Shown one piece after another: positions 1 to 12,494 of a stretch of 64,000 nucleotides of DNA. The stretch spans positions 10,664,001-10,728,000 of the forward strand of contig JBITNC010000001.1 of assembly GCA_050084985.1 (NCBI GenBank), written 5' to 3'. Source of the stretch: Nageia nagi (taxonomy: Eukaryota; Pinophyta). Each line of letters opens with the position of its first letter. Positions within the stretch are counted from its first letter, which is position 1. The position numbers and the translations under genes were made by a program. The notes under the pieces are model-generated. The model was not told where the DNA came from. It ran no database searches and saw only the letters and a list, made by a program, of their open reading frames with translations.

Positions 1-1235
1 AATGAGACCAAATATGAATAATTTCCAAGCCAAGACCAAAATGTGACACGGGGCACCATGGTAGGGTGACCATGCACACATGCACAAAGGGCCAACTTCA
101 TACTAGAAACCAATAGGCAAGATTTGATCGAAAATGAAAGAAATTGAATTTTTAGTGATACCAGTATGAAGGTGAAGCTAATGAAATTGATTTCTCATCA
201 AACCATCAATGTTAGACTAGCTTACAAAATGAAAATGACATCCATTTTTTATAGAATGATAAACAATAAAACATAATAAAAGCGAACATAATGCGACGAA
301 AGCAAAAATGACCATGACCATGATATCAAAATGATAATTAAAGAGACTAATAAAGAAAAAACAAAGTCAAAGAAGACTTGCATCCATGACTTAACGCAAG
401 TCCATCTAGGTCACAAATCATGACAAGTTTGTATGGTATTTCCTTAAGAAACCATGATAGTCTATAGCCTGTGATCAATCCCAAGGGAGTGATTTTTCAA
501 AAATCTCAATATGGTGACTAAAACTAAGATCCAAGTGGTTATATCCTCGTTGGGAATCCGTGAATCATGTATGTTGATAAGTGACATAGATGGACATGTG
601 AAAATGCTAGGGATGGGGTCTTGCATGAGAAGAGTACAAAGAAACCCAACACAATAAACAAGATGAACAAAGATAATGATTCAAATACAGATAAGATGAA
701 CACGATAGAAAAAAATGACTTAATTCAACTAAGTTATTTTGGGTCTAACTTCTACACATGTTTAGGACTGTTCTTACTTCATTACAGAATGAAGATAATG
801 TCCAACAACCTTGAATCAAAGGAGGAAAGAGAGCAGGGGAAATAACATGATAAATGCAAGATGATGAAAAAAGGTAGAAATGACCCGATGATACAAGGAT
901 CGATGCATGATAGGGAGATGAGTGACTGGTGGTCTTCATGCACCCAAAAATGTTAGGATGACACTAAAAATGGAGAACCAAGTATCGACTCCCAATGATA
1001 TGATAAAAAAAAAAACAAAGTGGTGAAATAAAATAAGTGGTACACATGCCTAAGCCTAAGGAAATGGTTGCATGTAAGTCATTCCTCAAAACTTAGGGTA
1101 ATATAAATGAGTGATTGGATCAAGATAATATGTTATGATAAACAAAACAAGGATGACAAGTTAAAATGCAAGCAAAAATGAACTAAATCGATAAACACAC
1201 ACAAAGATAAATAAAGACAAACAAGGCAAGGTAAA
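1..1235. other. No gene; decayed AT-rich flank of Element A
   Basis: I see no coding sequence here; the short open frames carry no recognisable domain. The stretch lies directly 3' of the Element A integrase in that element's minus-strand direction, so it should hold what remains of its 3' untranslated region and 3' LTR. I could not match it to the 9.0-10.1 kb stretch on the other side, so no LTR boundary is claimed. Confidence 0.4.
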
Positions 1236-2490
1236 CTAAATGTAGAATGGATAAAGATGGAGGATATTGATAGGCTCCATCTCCTCTTGACCCTTTAGAT
1301 CTGCCAAATGGTAAGTGCCTGTATCGAATTTCTTCCTAACTATATAAGGCCCTAATCAATTTGCTACCAATTTGTCCCGTAAAGGCCTCTCAAGATGTGA
1401 TTGTTGCTAATTTTCTTTAAGTACTAAGTCATCAATTTCAAACTCTTTGGGCTGAACCTTTTTATTTTATATTGCTTCAACCACTTTTGATAAACCTTAT
1501 GATGGTGCATGGCATTGATGTATCTTCCATCAAGAAGGGTTAGCTTATCTAATTGAGTTTGCCTAGCATCCTCATTTAGAATGAGGCTTGTAATTGAACT
1601 CTTAAAGATGATATATCTACTCAAGGAGCATGACTTATTCAGTACCATAGACTAATAAGAAAGGGGTATTTATCATGAGCATCCTAATGCTGGTGTGATA
1701 GGCCCACAAAGCATAAGGGAGACACTTAAACCAATTTCTATGATTATCATTGACCATCTTCATCATAATGGTGATAATGGTTTTATTAAAAGATTCTTAT
1801 TATCTGTTACCCTAGGGGTAGTATGGAGTAGATAAGGAATACTAAATATTGTAATCATTGCATAGTGCCCTGACATGTTGATTCTTCAATGGTGTCCCAT
1901 TATCTGATATAATTTTATGGGGGTGCCAAAACTAAAAATAATATGGTTATCAATAAGTTGGCAATATTGGGACTAGTGGTAGACACAAGTGTCTCCACCT
2001 CAACCCACTTGGTGAAGTACTTAGTTGTGGTGATTATGAACTTATATCCACCTAAAGAGGGAGGCACAAATTGGCCTATGAGATCAAAACCCCACTATGA
2101 AAAGGCCATAGAGACTAAATGGGGTTAAGTGCCTGGGCAGGAAGATGTTGCAAATAAGAATGTTGCTGATACTAAACAATTTTTTGATATATTCTTGATA
2201 ATCCTTTTCCATAGTTGACCAATAATATCTCATCTTAAGAATGTGTTTAGCAATGACCATTCCATTAAAATGTCCACCATAATATCATCATGAAAAGTTT
2301 GTATTACTATTTGCTGGTCATAAAGCTCTAAACATTGAAGGAGGACACCATCATAGGAATACTTATAAATGAGATCTCCTAGTATGGCATAGTGCAAAAG
2401 CTTTTGCTTGAATGTTATTTTATCACTATCTAATAGGTTAGGGGGTAGGACATTCCACTTGAGATACTCATGTAAGGACTTGTACCATTA
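1236..2490 (-). pseudogene. Element A integrase, decayed
   Basis: The minus-strand translation shows, in order, an HHCC-type zinc region with the GVLLQCL-like stretch, a core with the SDNG(T)P motif near 1.90 kb, the alanine/tyrosine-rich LxxALWAYxTS-type helix near 1.72 kb, and an R-x-QLDxLxLLDxRxxxAxxHHxxYQKxxxxxYNKKV-type linker near 1.50 kb. It ends in a GPYIV (GPY/F) module near 1.34 kb. Several stops and frame changes interrupt it. The integrase would have joined element cDNA to host DNA; this copy cannot. No chromodomain follows, which argues against the chromovirus branch. Confidence 0.8.
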
Positions 2491-2769
2491 GTCACGATGC
2501 TCAACAATGATCTCATTGCCCAAATTTGAGGCTAATCCGTAAGGTAAAAGTAAATTAAGAGTAGAATCCTTCAAATTCATGATATTGACATGTTGAATAT
2601 GCTTATGAGGGTTAGGAGGGATAATATACCCTAGGGATGCCATAGTGTCTGCAAATTAGTTAGATGTCCTAGGAGCTGTCTCAATATTATAGTATTTAAA
2701 CAACTTTAGTAAGCTCAATGCCATATCTATATAAGTCTTCAAAAGATCATTATGACATTGATAAGTGCC

Positions 2770-3020
2770 TAGGATATTATTAAATATTAGCTAGGAAACA
2801 CCATAAATAAGCAAACCATTCAAATTTGAGCTCTAGGGTTGCTTTAATCCCCAAAATAAGTGCCTTATACTTTGCATTGTTATTTATGCATCATAAATCA
2901 AGCTTGAAGGAATATGGGATGGGGACACCCTGGGGAGTGAAGAATACCACTCCATCCCCTCCCCCTTGTTCACACTTTTATCCATTGAATTACATAGTCA
3001 TATCATATTCTTCCTGAGTG
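2770..3020 (-). pseudogene. Element A second, archaeal-type RNase H (aRNH), decayed
   Basis: The minus-strand frame reads GVVFFTPQG, then IPYSF, then a NNAKYKALILGI-like segment. These match the conserved first strand pair and the N-N-x-A-E-Y-x-A-L helix of the aRNH domain of Tat-type Ty3/gypsy elements. The expected catalytic Glu of A-E-Y is Lys here, and at least one stop lies in frame, so the copy is dead. It sits between the ordinary RNase H (higher coordinates) and integrase, the place expected for Tat elements. This is the main reason for placing A in the Tat lineage. Confidence 0.72.
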
Positions 3021-3079
3021 TCAACTATCTCCTCAATCTCATCAACCTTAAAGACATCCTCATCAGGGAGGGTGATCTC

Positions 3080-3860
3080 AAGAGAGGTAGATGCTTGGAT
3101 AGGAGCCTATGCTAGTTTATCAATTGATATGACCCTTAATGGATATTGAATTATAAATATAAGATCAAACTCGAATAATAACATGATCCATTTAGTAGTC
3201 CACATATTATGATATGCCTTGCTCATCAAATGTTTCAATGGATCAACCTTAGAGATCACAGAGGTGGTATGATTAAGCATATAATGTCACAATTTATTAG
3301 CAACAAAGACTAGGGAAAGATAACCTTATCAATGTAGACATATCGAAGCTCATAATAAATAAATATACATTGAGATAATATATAACTTGCTCCTTAGCCT
3401 GGTCGCTTTTCTATGCTAGCATGACTCCTAGGGAGAAGTCAATGGTCGAAAGATATAAGTGAAAAGGGACACCATCTTGAGGTGGAATGAGAACTGGGGG
3501 ATGAAGTAGGTATCACTTAATATTGTCAAAAGCCTTTTGATTACCCTCATTCCAATCAAATTTCATCCCCTTCTTAAGGAGCTCATTAAACGGATGATAT
3601 TGTCAGATAGTTGACCCTATAAATCATCTAATAGCTTAAATTTTTGCCCTAAAGACTCCTTAAGGTCATTAATGTTATGATGTGGAGGCATATTAGTGAT
3701 AGCTATGACTTTCTTAGAGTCAACTTATATGCATCTTTTGTAAATAATGAATCCTAGTAACTTGCCTGAAGATGCCAAACACACACTTCCTAGGATTCAA
3801 TATGACATTATGCTTAAGTAACCTTTGGAATACCTTCTTGAATGGATGAACTTGGCCTTA
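3080..3860 (-). pseudogene. Element A RT C-terminal part and RNase H, decayed
   Basis: Around 3.85-3.72 kb the minus strand reads as the RT thumb/connection (KVFQRLLKHNVILNPRKCVFG-like, then a KLLGFI-like stretch). A WNE-x-x-QKAF-like block follows near 3.55 kb and an RNase H-like region near 3.40-3.26 kb, with a YELRYxYIxK segment matching the usual RYxxIEKxxLAL helix. Stops and frame changes are frequent. The RT catalytic palm with the F/YxDD box is not upstream where it should be; see the deletion finding. Confidence 0.75.
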
Positions 3861-4150
3861 ACAATTTCTAAATTTCCTCTTTAATTTGAATTAACTTTGG
3901 AGATCAAACCTCCTAGGCTTTTTCTTGATAGGCTTAGTTTTTGGTCAAGTAATAACATTGTGAACTACAACATTGGGATCGATACCCAGTATATACCTAT
4001 AAATGTAAGCAAATACCTTAGTATATTTCTTTAATAGTTTAATATCCTTAGCTCTTTTTTACTCGTCTAAAATATCCCCCAAGTAAACTATCTTATGGTT
4101 CACAGGATCATCACTGATGTTGACATCGATTGAATTTTTGATGTGCATGT
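3861..4150 (-). pseudogene. Element A pol linker and RT start, decayed
   Basis: The minus-strand frame reads KKYTKVFA, then an LGIDPNVVVH stretch and PKTKPIKKKPRRF. This corresponds to the well-conserved plant gypsy segment YKDVFAW...MPGxDPxxxxHxL...KPxxQKxRR just before the RT fingers. It then runs within a few tens of bases into the RT thumb-like sequence, skipping the palm. Assignment is by recognisable motif order, not by an intact frame. Confidence 0.72.
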
Positions 4151-5559
4151 GGGACCCATATTATAACTACTTGAATACAAGAAGATATGCATAATCATAC
4201 TCATCTAGACTATTGATGAAAGAAGTCAAATTAATGAGTCAAGCTTCGTTAAAGCAATCAGAAGAAAAAGAGACATTAGGCAAAACAAAAGAGGGATCAT
4301 AAAAGGAGAATGGATCATCAATAAATAGCATCAAAACATTGAGATAAGGACTAGTTGAAGGTTCATGGAAGAAATTGTCTAAGATGGAACACTCTAAAGC
4401 ATTAGTATTGGATGGGCCAAAACATAACTAGATGTCATGCTTTTAATCATGTGCCATCTCCTCTACCAGAAGATTAAGATCAACAAACTATTCTTCTAGA
4501 GGTTTAAATTTAGGGACACAAAACCCTAGACCAAGCTTATCTCAATCAAATTGAAATGTAACCAAAAAGCATGAAATTATCCCTACTCGTATTTTCCTAA
4601 TTGTATCCTTGCCATTTCCATTAAGCAAAGAGTTTATGCACCAAGTTAGGACATAAAGATATTCTATTTTGGTGCAAAATTTCTCCTTGAGGAAATGCTC
4701 AAGAGGAATATCCTAGGGTGAATCCACACACATGTAAACAAAGAAATATAGGTTCAGATGCGAGCCTAGTGGGATGAGAGAGTCGATAGCAAGTGAGGAT
4801 TCTGAAGGTTCCCCAAGTCTTTTATGAAGAGAATATGAAAAAGCACATCATTAATAAAATATTCCTCTTTATAATACATTCATACTTAATGACCTTAGAA
4901 ATGGTGAAATGACCAAGTTAATAACATGTTGGTCCAAAGGATCGAGACCAACCTGAGAGGAACAGGGCTCATCTTCCTATGATGAATCAAATACCAAATA
5001 AGAGGAAGACACATAAAAGTAATCAGGTGGAGGGACATGATGATATGATGGCTGATCACTTCTAGGGATGGGTGCAAAATGGATTTGATAACTAAAAGAA
5101 GGTCATGCAAAATCCTCAAGTGACTTACCCTCCCAACGTATAAAGGGATCCATGTCCGAGAGAGATGAGGAAGATGGTCATGAAGATAAACAGACTAAAT
5201 ATAAGATAAATTCAAAGATGAAGGTTCTTGTAAATGGGATGAAACTATATTAGGATGATCATTCACAATAATGGTGATAAGCAAGAGATGCCAAAATAGC
5301 ATCTAAGGGAACTTAGGAGAAAAAGCCAAGTTACAATGACTAAAGGGGTTTGGGTCGACTATAATACAAGGGATCATTCCATTATGTAGATACTTTAGAC
5401 ACATATGCAAACTTGAAGGAATGAACTCCATATCCTTTATCCATAGGCAATTAAAAGCAAGTTATATTACATTTTTGCCCTCAACCACATGACATGTCAT
5501 TGCAATCTCTCTAATTCCAACCTTCATTAAGGATAATTGTGCCCATTTTCATTTCTAAA

Positions 5560-5710
5560 TCTTGTTAAAGGCCCTAATTGTAAGTGTAGGAGTATTCAAG
5601 AACTTGATAGGTACCTTTAATCTCTTAAGTGCCATAGATGATATGATACTAATAGCTGACTCATTATCTACTAACACTCTTTTTTACGTACAAAAATCCA
5701 CATAGGCATA
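5560..5710 (-). pseudogene. Element A aspartic protease active-site region, decayed
   Basis: The minus strand reads KKSVLVDNESAISIIS followed by SMALKRLKVPIKFLNTPTL. This matches the plant gypsy protease block (R/K)VLVDGGSSxNI(I/L)...LxRLG. The catalytic triad D-G/S-G/S appears as D-N-E, so the active site is altered. In a working element it would cut the gag-pol polyprotein. The call rests on one short block, supported by its place between gag and RT. Confidence 0.6.
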
Positions 5711-5749
5711 ATATACAAAGTGGGATGCTTTGGCTTATGAGGATGAGAA

Positions 5750-8700
5750 TGTTGAATCTCATCCTAAAGAAGGTGATGTCAGGTCTAGCGGTGCTCTAAA
5801 AACCCCTATAAAATCTCCAAAGAATTGGGGTTATACTATCTAACTCAATAACCTTCAAGATATTATTCAAAGTGTTCCTATGTTTGATTGATTGCCATAA
5901 TAAGACCCATAAGGAAAGCTTTATCTATGTGGTCCAAAGTTATTATTCCAACTAATTATGAATTGTTACATGGTTCTATAGGCTGTGTATGAATTTGTAC
6001 TCTAGGTTGAGGCAACGTATGTTGGATTCATGCATCTCAAGGGGGAGGAGGAGGTGCTCTATCATTACCTTGACCTATTTTGGTGGTAACCCCAATCATA
6101 TTACTATTATGGACCTATACAATCTGGTATGCTGAAGATGGATCCATGACACCCATGAACTCAAAGGATGGGGTTATATCAATACCTCCTACAAAAGGAA
6201 AATTTGACTCTATATCAATGAAGCCCACAAATTCATTATTATATCTCGGATTATAGTCATGAATGATCTACTTTTTTAGGTCTATGAGATTTGATTAACA
6301 TTATTATAGTGTCTAAGTAAGGGATTTTGAAATACACCCAAGTTTCAATTGGGTTGAGCCACTGGATTTCCTATCAATACTTTCCCATTATCTATTATCT
6401 CTTAAATGGTGTTCCTTAACTGATTGCATTTATTTTTTCATGTCCTTTTTGTCTATTATAAATGCAATATTCATTATCCTTATACCATGTTGGCTTATCC
6501 TAATTAGGATCTTCTAGTTTGAATTTGGAGACATTTATCAATTGTGCTATTAAGAGTTTCTTCAAAACTTCCTCTAATAGGTTCAGCCAAAGGTATCCAA
6601 GGTTTGTGTGTCTCCTACTATCAAGGTTTCCTAGGTCTATAACCCTCTTGTTATTAGTTTGATCATTAATTTGCCTAAGGTATTTCTGAGCTTGTGCTTG
6701 TGGAGATGGATTTATTGTAGGTGGTCATGGAGAAGCCAATTGAACCACGGTTGCATTTGTGAGACCTCATGAAACACCTAAATACTTTAAGACTTTGTAG
6801 AAGTACTAGGATTATTTCCATTATTTTGGTACTTTTGATTATTGTTCTCTTTCTTTCTTAGTTTGATTTCTCCATCATAATCTTAGACTCTTCTATTAGC
6901 TTGGCTTGACCTAACACCTTCTCAAAAGTACAATGTTGTTGAATTCTAAGGATAGAAGAGATATGTTTATTATAGCTCCTAGAGAATAATTTGACCAAAT
7001 TATTCGATAAAGTATAGGCATATCTATGATAATGGCTCTCCACCTACATATGTAATCTAAAATGGAATCATCCTCAAACTATGAAATTTTCCTAAATCTG
7101 TAATAATGCTAGTTTACGTATATTGATGGTGAAATGATATAAGAACTTGTTAGCTAGCTATTCAAGGGAATAAATAATATGTTGCAAGAGATTATTATAT
7201 CAATCCAAAGCTTGTCCCACTAATATCATCAGAAGATCTTAAGCATGAGTACATTATCATTACTAATAATGTAACATGAGTACTTAAACTATATGAGATG
7301 CTCCTTAAGGTGTTCCTTTCCTTCGAACTTGTCTAATTTAGGTATCTTAAACTTATAAGGAAAGATTTTTGATGGTACACTCAATGAATAGGCTCATTAC
7401 AAATCAAAGTGTATGATAACTTGGCATTTTCCATGTGTTCACTAACTTTAACCTCCATGTCATCCAACCTCTTTAAGATCTCATCATTAACTATGAGAGG
7501 TTGGGTGTTAACTATAGCCTACTATTTTGGTACGATGCTAATAGGATGATCATCATATAGGTCATACTAACCATCGTTAATATGGATCTAGATCCTACCT
7601 ATATGACTTTCCATAACTAGGTTGTGTATCAAATTTCACTTTTGGTCCAAGGAGGATTTTCGACCCGAAACCCTCCAATCTATGGAGGCTCAACTCATGA
7701 TGACCAAGATATTGAGTGGGCCCATGAAAATTCATCATACCTAGGATCAAAATGGGGTAGAAGGGAAATAATATGGGTATACACATGATGAGAATATATA
7801 GCCTAATGTGTGTATACCTGCCAAGATGGTGCCACCACATGAGAAGAAGATGAATAATGTGGCTATGATGGTAGATTGGTTGGGCATGAGGAAGGCCCTT
7901 GCTGTAAATGGACTATAGACTGAATAACTAGTTGAGAATGAGACACAAGAATATAAGGTATACGAGGATGGATAGGATGAGAATTGACATGGTGAATTGG
8001 CTTGAGATCATACATAGGAAAAGATACAATATGATGGTTAGGTTGGTCTATAATATGGGTATTATCATAATAATATCCAACACAATCATCAAGAGGAGGT
8101 AGAAGAGTCCTATGATATGTAATAACATGAGGCTCAAGATTGATAGGATGCAAAGGTGGAGGCCTAGGCAGTCCACCTGGAGGAGGATGTTAAGGAACAT
8201 GAGAAGATTGGAATAGAAAAGGTCTAGGGCACAAAAGGGATTAATCTTGTGATACATCAATATATGGGGATGACCTAGGGCATAAAAAGGGCTCCTCATG
8301 ATATGACACCTTGGGGGGATCATCAACAATACATCATGCAAGAAGATGAACAGGACATGACCTAGCAATGGGGGATAAAGAGGCATCCTCTATGTGACCA
8401 TCTGAATTCTCTCCATCATATGAAAGAACCCTAAGCTAAGGGATGTCGACAACAGAGGTGGTTGAGGTGAAGGATCTCTATTAGGGACACCTAAGGGGTG
8501 ATCTTAGTCTCCTAAAACTATCTATATAAAGGTTGAATAATGGGATCACTAAGAAACATCTCATATTGAGATAGGTCTAGCTTTAAAGAATGGATGGGAA
8601 GGTGGATAGAACTAGGTCATGACCTAGATGCACGATCATGCTATGAAACATAGTAATGATCATTCTTAGGGTGATCTATTTGACAACATGAGGATGGTAT

Positions 8701-8992
8701 CTTTACAAAAAGGTGATCCTCTATCCTAGATAGGCTAGTCCTACAGAGCATCACCTGATCTTGCCCTTTCTACGAAGGGGTAGCCTCAAGGAAATGAAAT
8801 TTTGCTAAAGTCTATTTAAATGAAGGATGGGGTGACATCATAATGGGCTCACTTGTAGGTGAATAGTGGGTGTGTGTGTGACCTAATATGAGACACTTAT
8901 GAAGGGGGAAGTGGATGTGAGTGATTTACTTGGTTAGCACATTCCTCTTCTACCACCTCTCTAGCCTTATGCTGAGCTCTAGTCTTAGCCAT
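5750..8992 (-). pseudogene. Element A gag region, decayed
   Basis: A minus-strand ATG at about 8992 opens with MAKTRAQ followed by charged residues, like the start of plant gypsy gag proteins (compare MWTRSKTR in Element D). Between about 7.3 and 6.85 kb, short frames resemble the Retrotrans_gag C-terminal part. The rest is broken into pieces of under 120 codons rich in His, Pro, Leu and Tyr, and I cannot align it. It sits upstream of the protease block in the expected order. No zinc knuckle was recognised. Confidence 0.5.
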
Positions 8993-10139
8993 ATGAACAT
9001 GCCAAGGATTTTTGTCCCTGGAAGGTGGATGCAACATGATGATAAGGGTGGAATAATAGGATGTTAAAGGTGGAATAAGATAGATCAAACAATAACTCTA
9101 AGCAAAAACATAAAACATGCAATGAAATGAAATAATGCTTAAAGCAGTAAATCACCAAGTAAAGAGCCTAGAATTTTGTTAATGTAAACACACTTAACAC
9201 CAAATATCCTATATGATCACTTCAAAGATATACTAAATGATAAGTAGTACTAAGATAAGCAATGGTGTTTATCTTTTTTAGTTTCTTCTTATTCAATTTA
9301 AAGTATTATATTTTCTAGTGAATAAATTTTAAATGCAATTGTAAATTCTTACTCTTTTTAGTTTTCCTAGAGATGTATCTAGTCAAGCATTTTTGGGTAA
9401 GGCTCACTCTTGAGGGTGTGAATCATTTTTACAAGGGTGTCTCAGGTACCCCTATCCACACTCCTCATTAATAGGGGGGATCCCACATTGGTGATGAATC
9501 CAAGTATGGGTTATGTTGTGGGCATCACTTCCACATACCCTAATCACTCCCTAAGTTTATGATGGAATTTTAGTATAATAAGAAACTATGAATGTAATCA
9601 TAGGATTATAATGCAATGTAATTACACCTCCCAAATACTTTGTTTTCAAAATAAAATCCAAGGTACTCCCACCCAAAGGATGCTAAAATGATAAAAATTT
9701 CCTTTTTCTTTTTAAATAAAAGATAATGTAAAAATAGGAATTCTTTTAAATGCACCAAGTAATCAGCAAAGAATCCCCAAAACATAAGAAACCCTTATTT
9801 GAGATGTAAATTTAAGCATCAATGATATTCCAAGTGCATGCACCACTCTCCCTAAAATGTAATACAAAATTCGCTAAAGAGAAGTGGCAATCCTATATGG
9901 AAAGAGCAACCAAATAGTATTAACCAAGTACATAAAGAAATTCAAAAACTAACCCAATAAAAAAATGTTCCTTCTTGCTCCCCATTGGTTGATTTAATGA
10001 GATTACAACACTCTACCACATAATCATCTAGTATAGGAACAACTGTAGGAAACAGTTTTAGTTGTCCAAGCAATCAAAAGTCATCTAGATGACCATAATG
10101 GAATTAGAGTCAAAATTTAAATGCTAAAAAAATAACTAC
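8993..10139. other. No gene; probable remains of Element A 5' leader or LTR
   Basis: I see no coding frame. The stretch lies immediately upstream (minus strand) of Element A's gag start, where its primer-binding site and 5' LTR should be, but I found no clear primer-binding motif or LTR end. It ends where the left LTR of Element B begins. Confidence 0.35.
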
Positions 10140-11214
10140 TAAAACCCTATGATAAGGTAAAATGATGCATCATGTGATAAGGACACCCAAACTTGTACAG
10201 AAAATCTGATATTGGACTATGTTTCCTACTACAGAGTGGATCTAAATGCCAAAAAAGTGAAAATAATAGTAGAAATAAATCTATAGGTAGAATTGTCTAG
10301 AAAGATGGTGACTACACAAATTATTCATATGAACACATTAAACTAAAACATAAATAAGAACTTCACAACCTGAGCATTGTAGCATAAGCAGCAATCCATA
10401 ATCAAGATTAAGAATAGCGAGCTATCTTACCCTTGGGGTCTCACAATCATAATACATAGCCATAACTTAATATAACATCTCATAAATAATATTTACAAAA
10501 GCAATAAACAACCACTTGTTCCAAAAGGGAAAAACATTATTTGTTTGAATTATCATATATGAAAGCATCTTATAGACCTGGGAAATTTGCTAGAATGTTT
10601 GACCTCATTGATTTCTTATAGTCCATAATTTATCATTTACATGCCCTATTGGGTTGTTTTCTATCATTAATATACATTATTACTCATCTTGATTAAAGCT
10701 AGTGAAGAAAACTATTTATAATAAATATTATAATTATGTTAGATTACACAATGAATAAGTACCAACAGCATGACTATATGAGAATTTGCAATTTCTGAAC
10801 AATCATATCCATTGAGCCAAATCCTCTTGAAATGCCATTAATTGCTTTTTCTTCAACCCTATAGTTGAATTAAATATGGTATTGTAGCTAATTGAATAAG
10901 TACTCGTTTGTAATCTAATAGGTGCAATCTAGTACTATGTTCTTTTGAAAGCTATCTACTTCTCTGCAACCATTGATGGTCCATACTATAATTTTGAATG
11001 AATAGAGTAATGGGGGTTGTGAATAGTATATCAACTTAGTTCAAGAAGAAACAACCACTGTTATGTGGAATTGAGTTGAATTCAACACATTAACAGGGGC
11101 TCAAGGGTCAACACTGAAGATCAAGTGGACCTAGGTGTTACTTCTTACCCATTACTCTTACTTAGTTTGGCAAGTCTTATTTCTTTTAATAGGTTCTATT
11201 GATGATCTAGCTCT

Positions 11215-11575
11215 TCTTAGTACCCAATGATTTTAGCCAAAAGTTATGATGTCATCACTTAAAATTGGTAAGCTCTATTTGATATCTTCATGAATCATCA
11301 CCTGCCATTACTTATTCTGAGACCCATTGATTTTAGCCAAAAGTTTGACATCATCACTCAAAATTGGTGGGATCTATTTTGTATCTTTATAAATCATCAC
11401 TTGCCATTGCTTATTTTGAGACCATTGATTTTAGTCAAAATTTCTAACATCATCACTCAAAATCGATGGGCTCTATTTGGTATCTTCATGAATCATCACC
11501 TACCATTACTTATTTTGGGACTCGTTGATTTTAGCCAAAAGTTTTGACATCACTGTTGAAAATCAATGGGCTTTA
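11215..11575. repeat. Tandem array, about 84-86 bp unit, 4 copies, in Element B left LTR
   Basis: The segment repeats the order TTTTAGCCAAAAG, CATCATCACT, AAAATTGGTG, GGCTCTATTTGGTATCTTC, ATGAATCATCACCTG, with about 84-86 bp between copies. The same array is present in the right LTR at 24195-24560, so it predates insertion of Element B and belongs to the LTR. Confidence 0.85.
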
Positions 11576-11614
11576 TTTACTTTTAGGCTCTCCCATTGAT
11601 TATTTGGACATAAC

Positions 11615-11800
11615 TTGGACTTATATTTACAAAAATTCCCAGATAGTGTATTTACAAAAACTCTTAGATAATGTATTTACAAAAATTCTCAGACACTGTA
11701 TTTACAACAACTCTCAAACACTATATTTACAACAACTTTCAAACACTATATTTACAACAACTCCTAGACATTATATTTACAACTCTTGGATATTTCCTTA
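11615..11800. repeat. Short tandem array, about 25 bp unit, in Element B left LTR
   Basis: About seven copies of a unit like TATTTACAAAAACTC followed by a variable AGAnAnTG tail. A shorter and more diverged version lies in the right LTR at about 24605-24755. Copy number differs between the two LTRs, as expected for a slippage-prone array after insertion. Confidence 0.8.
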
Positions 11801-12494
11801 GACTTTTCTCTTACCATACATAATTCAGCATTGCCCAATGTAACATATTTACTCCTAAACAAGATTCTTTTATACATATAATTATTGCTCCATTTGACTA
11901 TTATTATGAATTAAGGTTTATCCCTAGGAGTTATTACAACACTTAATCGACTTTGATTAGAAATTTACAAGCAAAATATCAAATACAAGGACTTATACAT
12001 ATAATAGCTGGATTATATATACAATAGCCAGATCTTGACAACATTCAAAATTCTTCAGACTTAGGGCTAATAGAAGATTCAAATTTCATGTTCAAGGGAA
12101 GAGAGTTGGAATAGAAAAATTTCTTGAAAATAATGAAAAATACAAAAATATAGTGTGTTACCCCAACTCAGAGTGCAATTCTAAAGAATACAATCTTTTG
12201 GCAGCTCTTGGGGTCTTCGTCTACTAGAGAATAAGACCCACTACGTTTTTCTTATAGTATCTATTCAGATGTAGATTTGGTAGGGGTATCAGGTGGTGGA
12301 ATCAGCTCTATTGGGAGGAAGGGGTGCATCTTCTTATTCAAATATTTAAGGTCTTGATAGTCAACTTGTGATAAAATAAGGGATGCTTGAATCTTGTTAG
12401 AACATTCTCTAGCCTCCCAACATGCAAGAACCTTATGATTGCTTCTTGAGTAAGATCATTTATTTATTGTAAATTCAATATTTTCTTCTTAAAA

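Larger units (their letters stand above)
1236..8992 (-). mobile_element. Element A: decayed Ty3/gypsy retrotransposon, Tat-like
   Basis: Reading right to left, conceptual translation with many stops and frame changes gives gag, protease, a partial reverse transcriptase, RNase H, a second (archaeal-type) RNase H, and integrase ending in a GPY/F module without a chromodomain. This order is Ty3/gypsy, and the second RNase H is known as a Tat-lineage hallmark. No frame is intact, so it is an old, immobile copy. It is on the same strand as Element B's coding region but is a different, more diverged family: it lacks B's extra 3' ORF, whereas B lacks the second RNase H. LTR limits were not resolved. 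Confidence 0.8.
10140..12192 (-). repeat. Element B left LTR (3' LTR by coding direction)
   Basis: It matches the right LTR over most of its length. The shared block begins TGAACACATT at 10330 and ends TACA at 12192. To the left of 10330 the match becomes weak (for example AGGTAGA...TAGAAAG at about 10288), so the outer edge near 10140 is an estimate from the right LTR's length. Two internal tandem arrays lie inside and are listed separately. Just inside its right edge the plus strand reads TTTTGGCAGCTCTTGGGG, a primer-site-like motif also conserved at the same place in Element D. Confidence 0.8.

Noticed and set aside
7595-8386. Overlapping minus-strand frames rich in His, Leu, Tyr and Pro
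   Set aside because: They lie in the Element A gag region but overlap each other, and their composition does not match any gag I recognise; not called separately.
11290-11801. Repetitive proteins (NHHLPLLIL and YLQQLSNT repeats) on the plus strand
   Set aside because: They are translation of tandem DNA arrays inside the Element B LTR; the right LTR does not keep the frames open.
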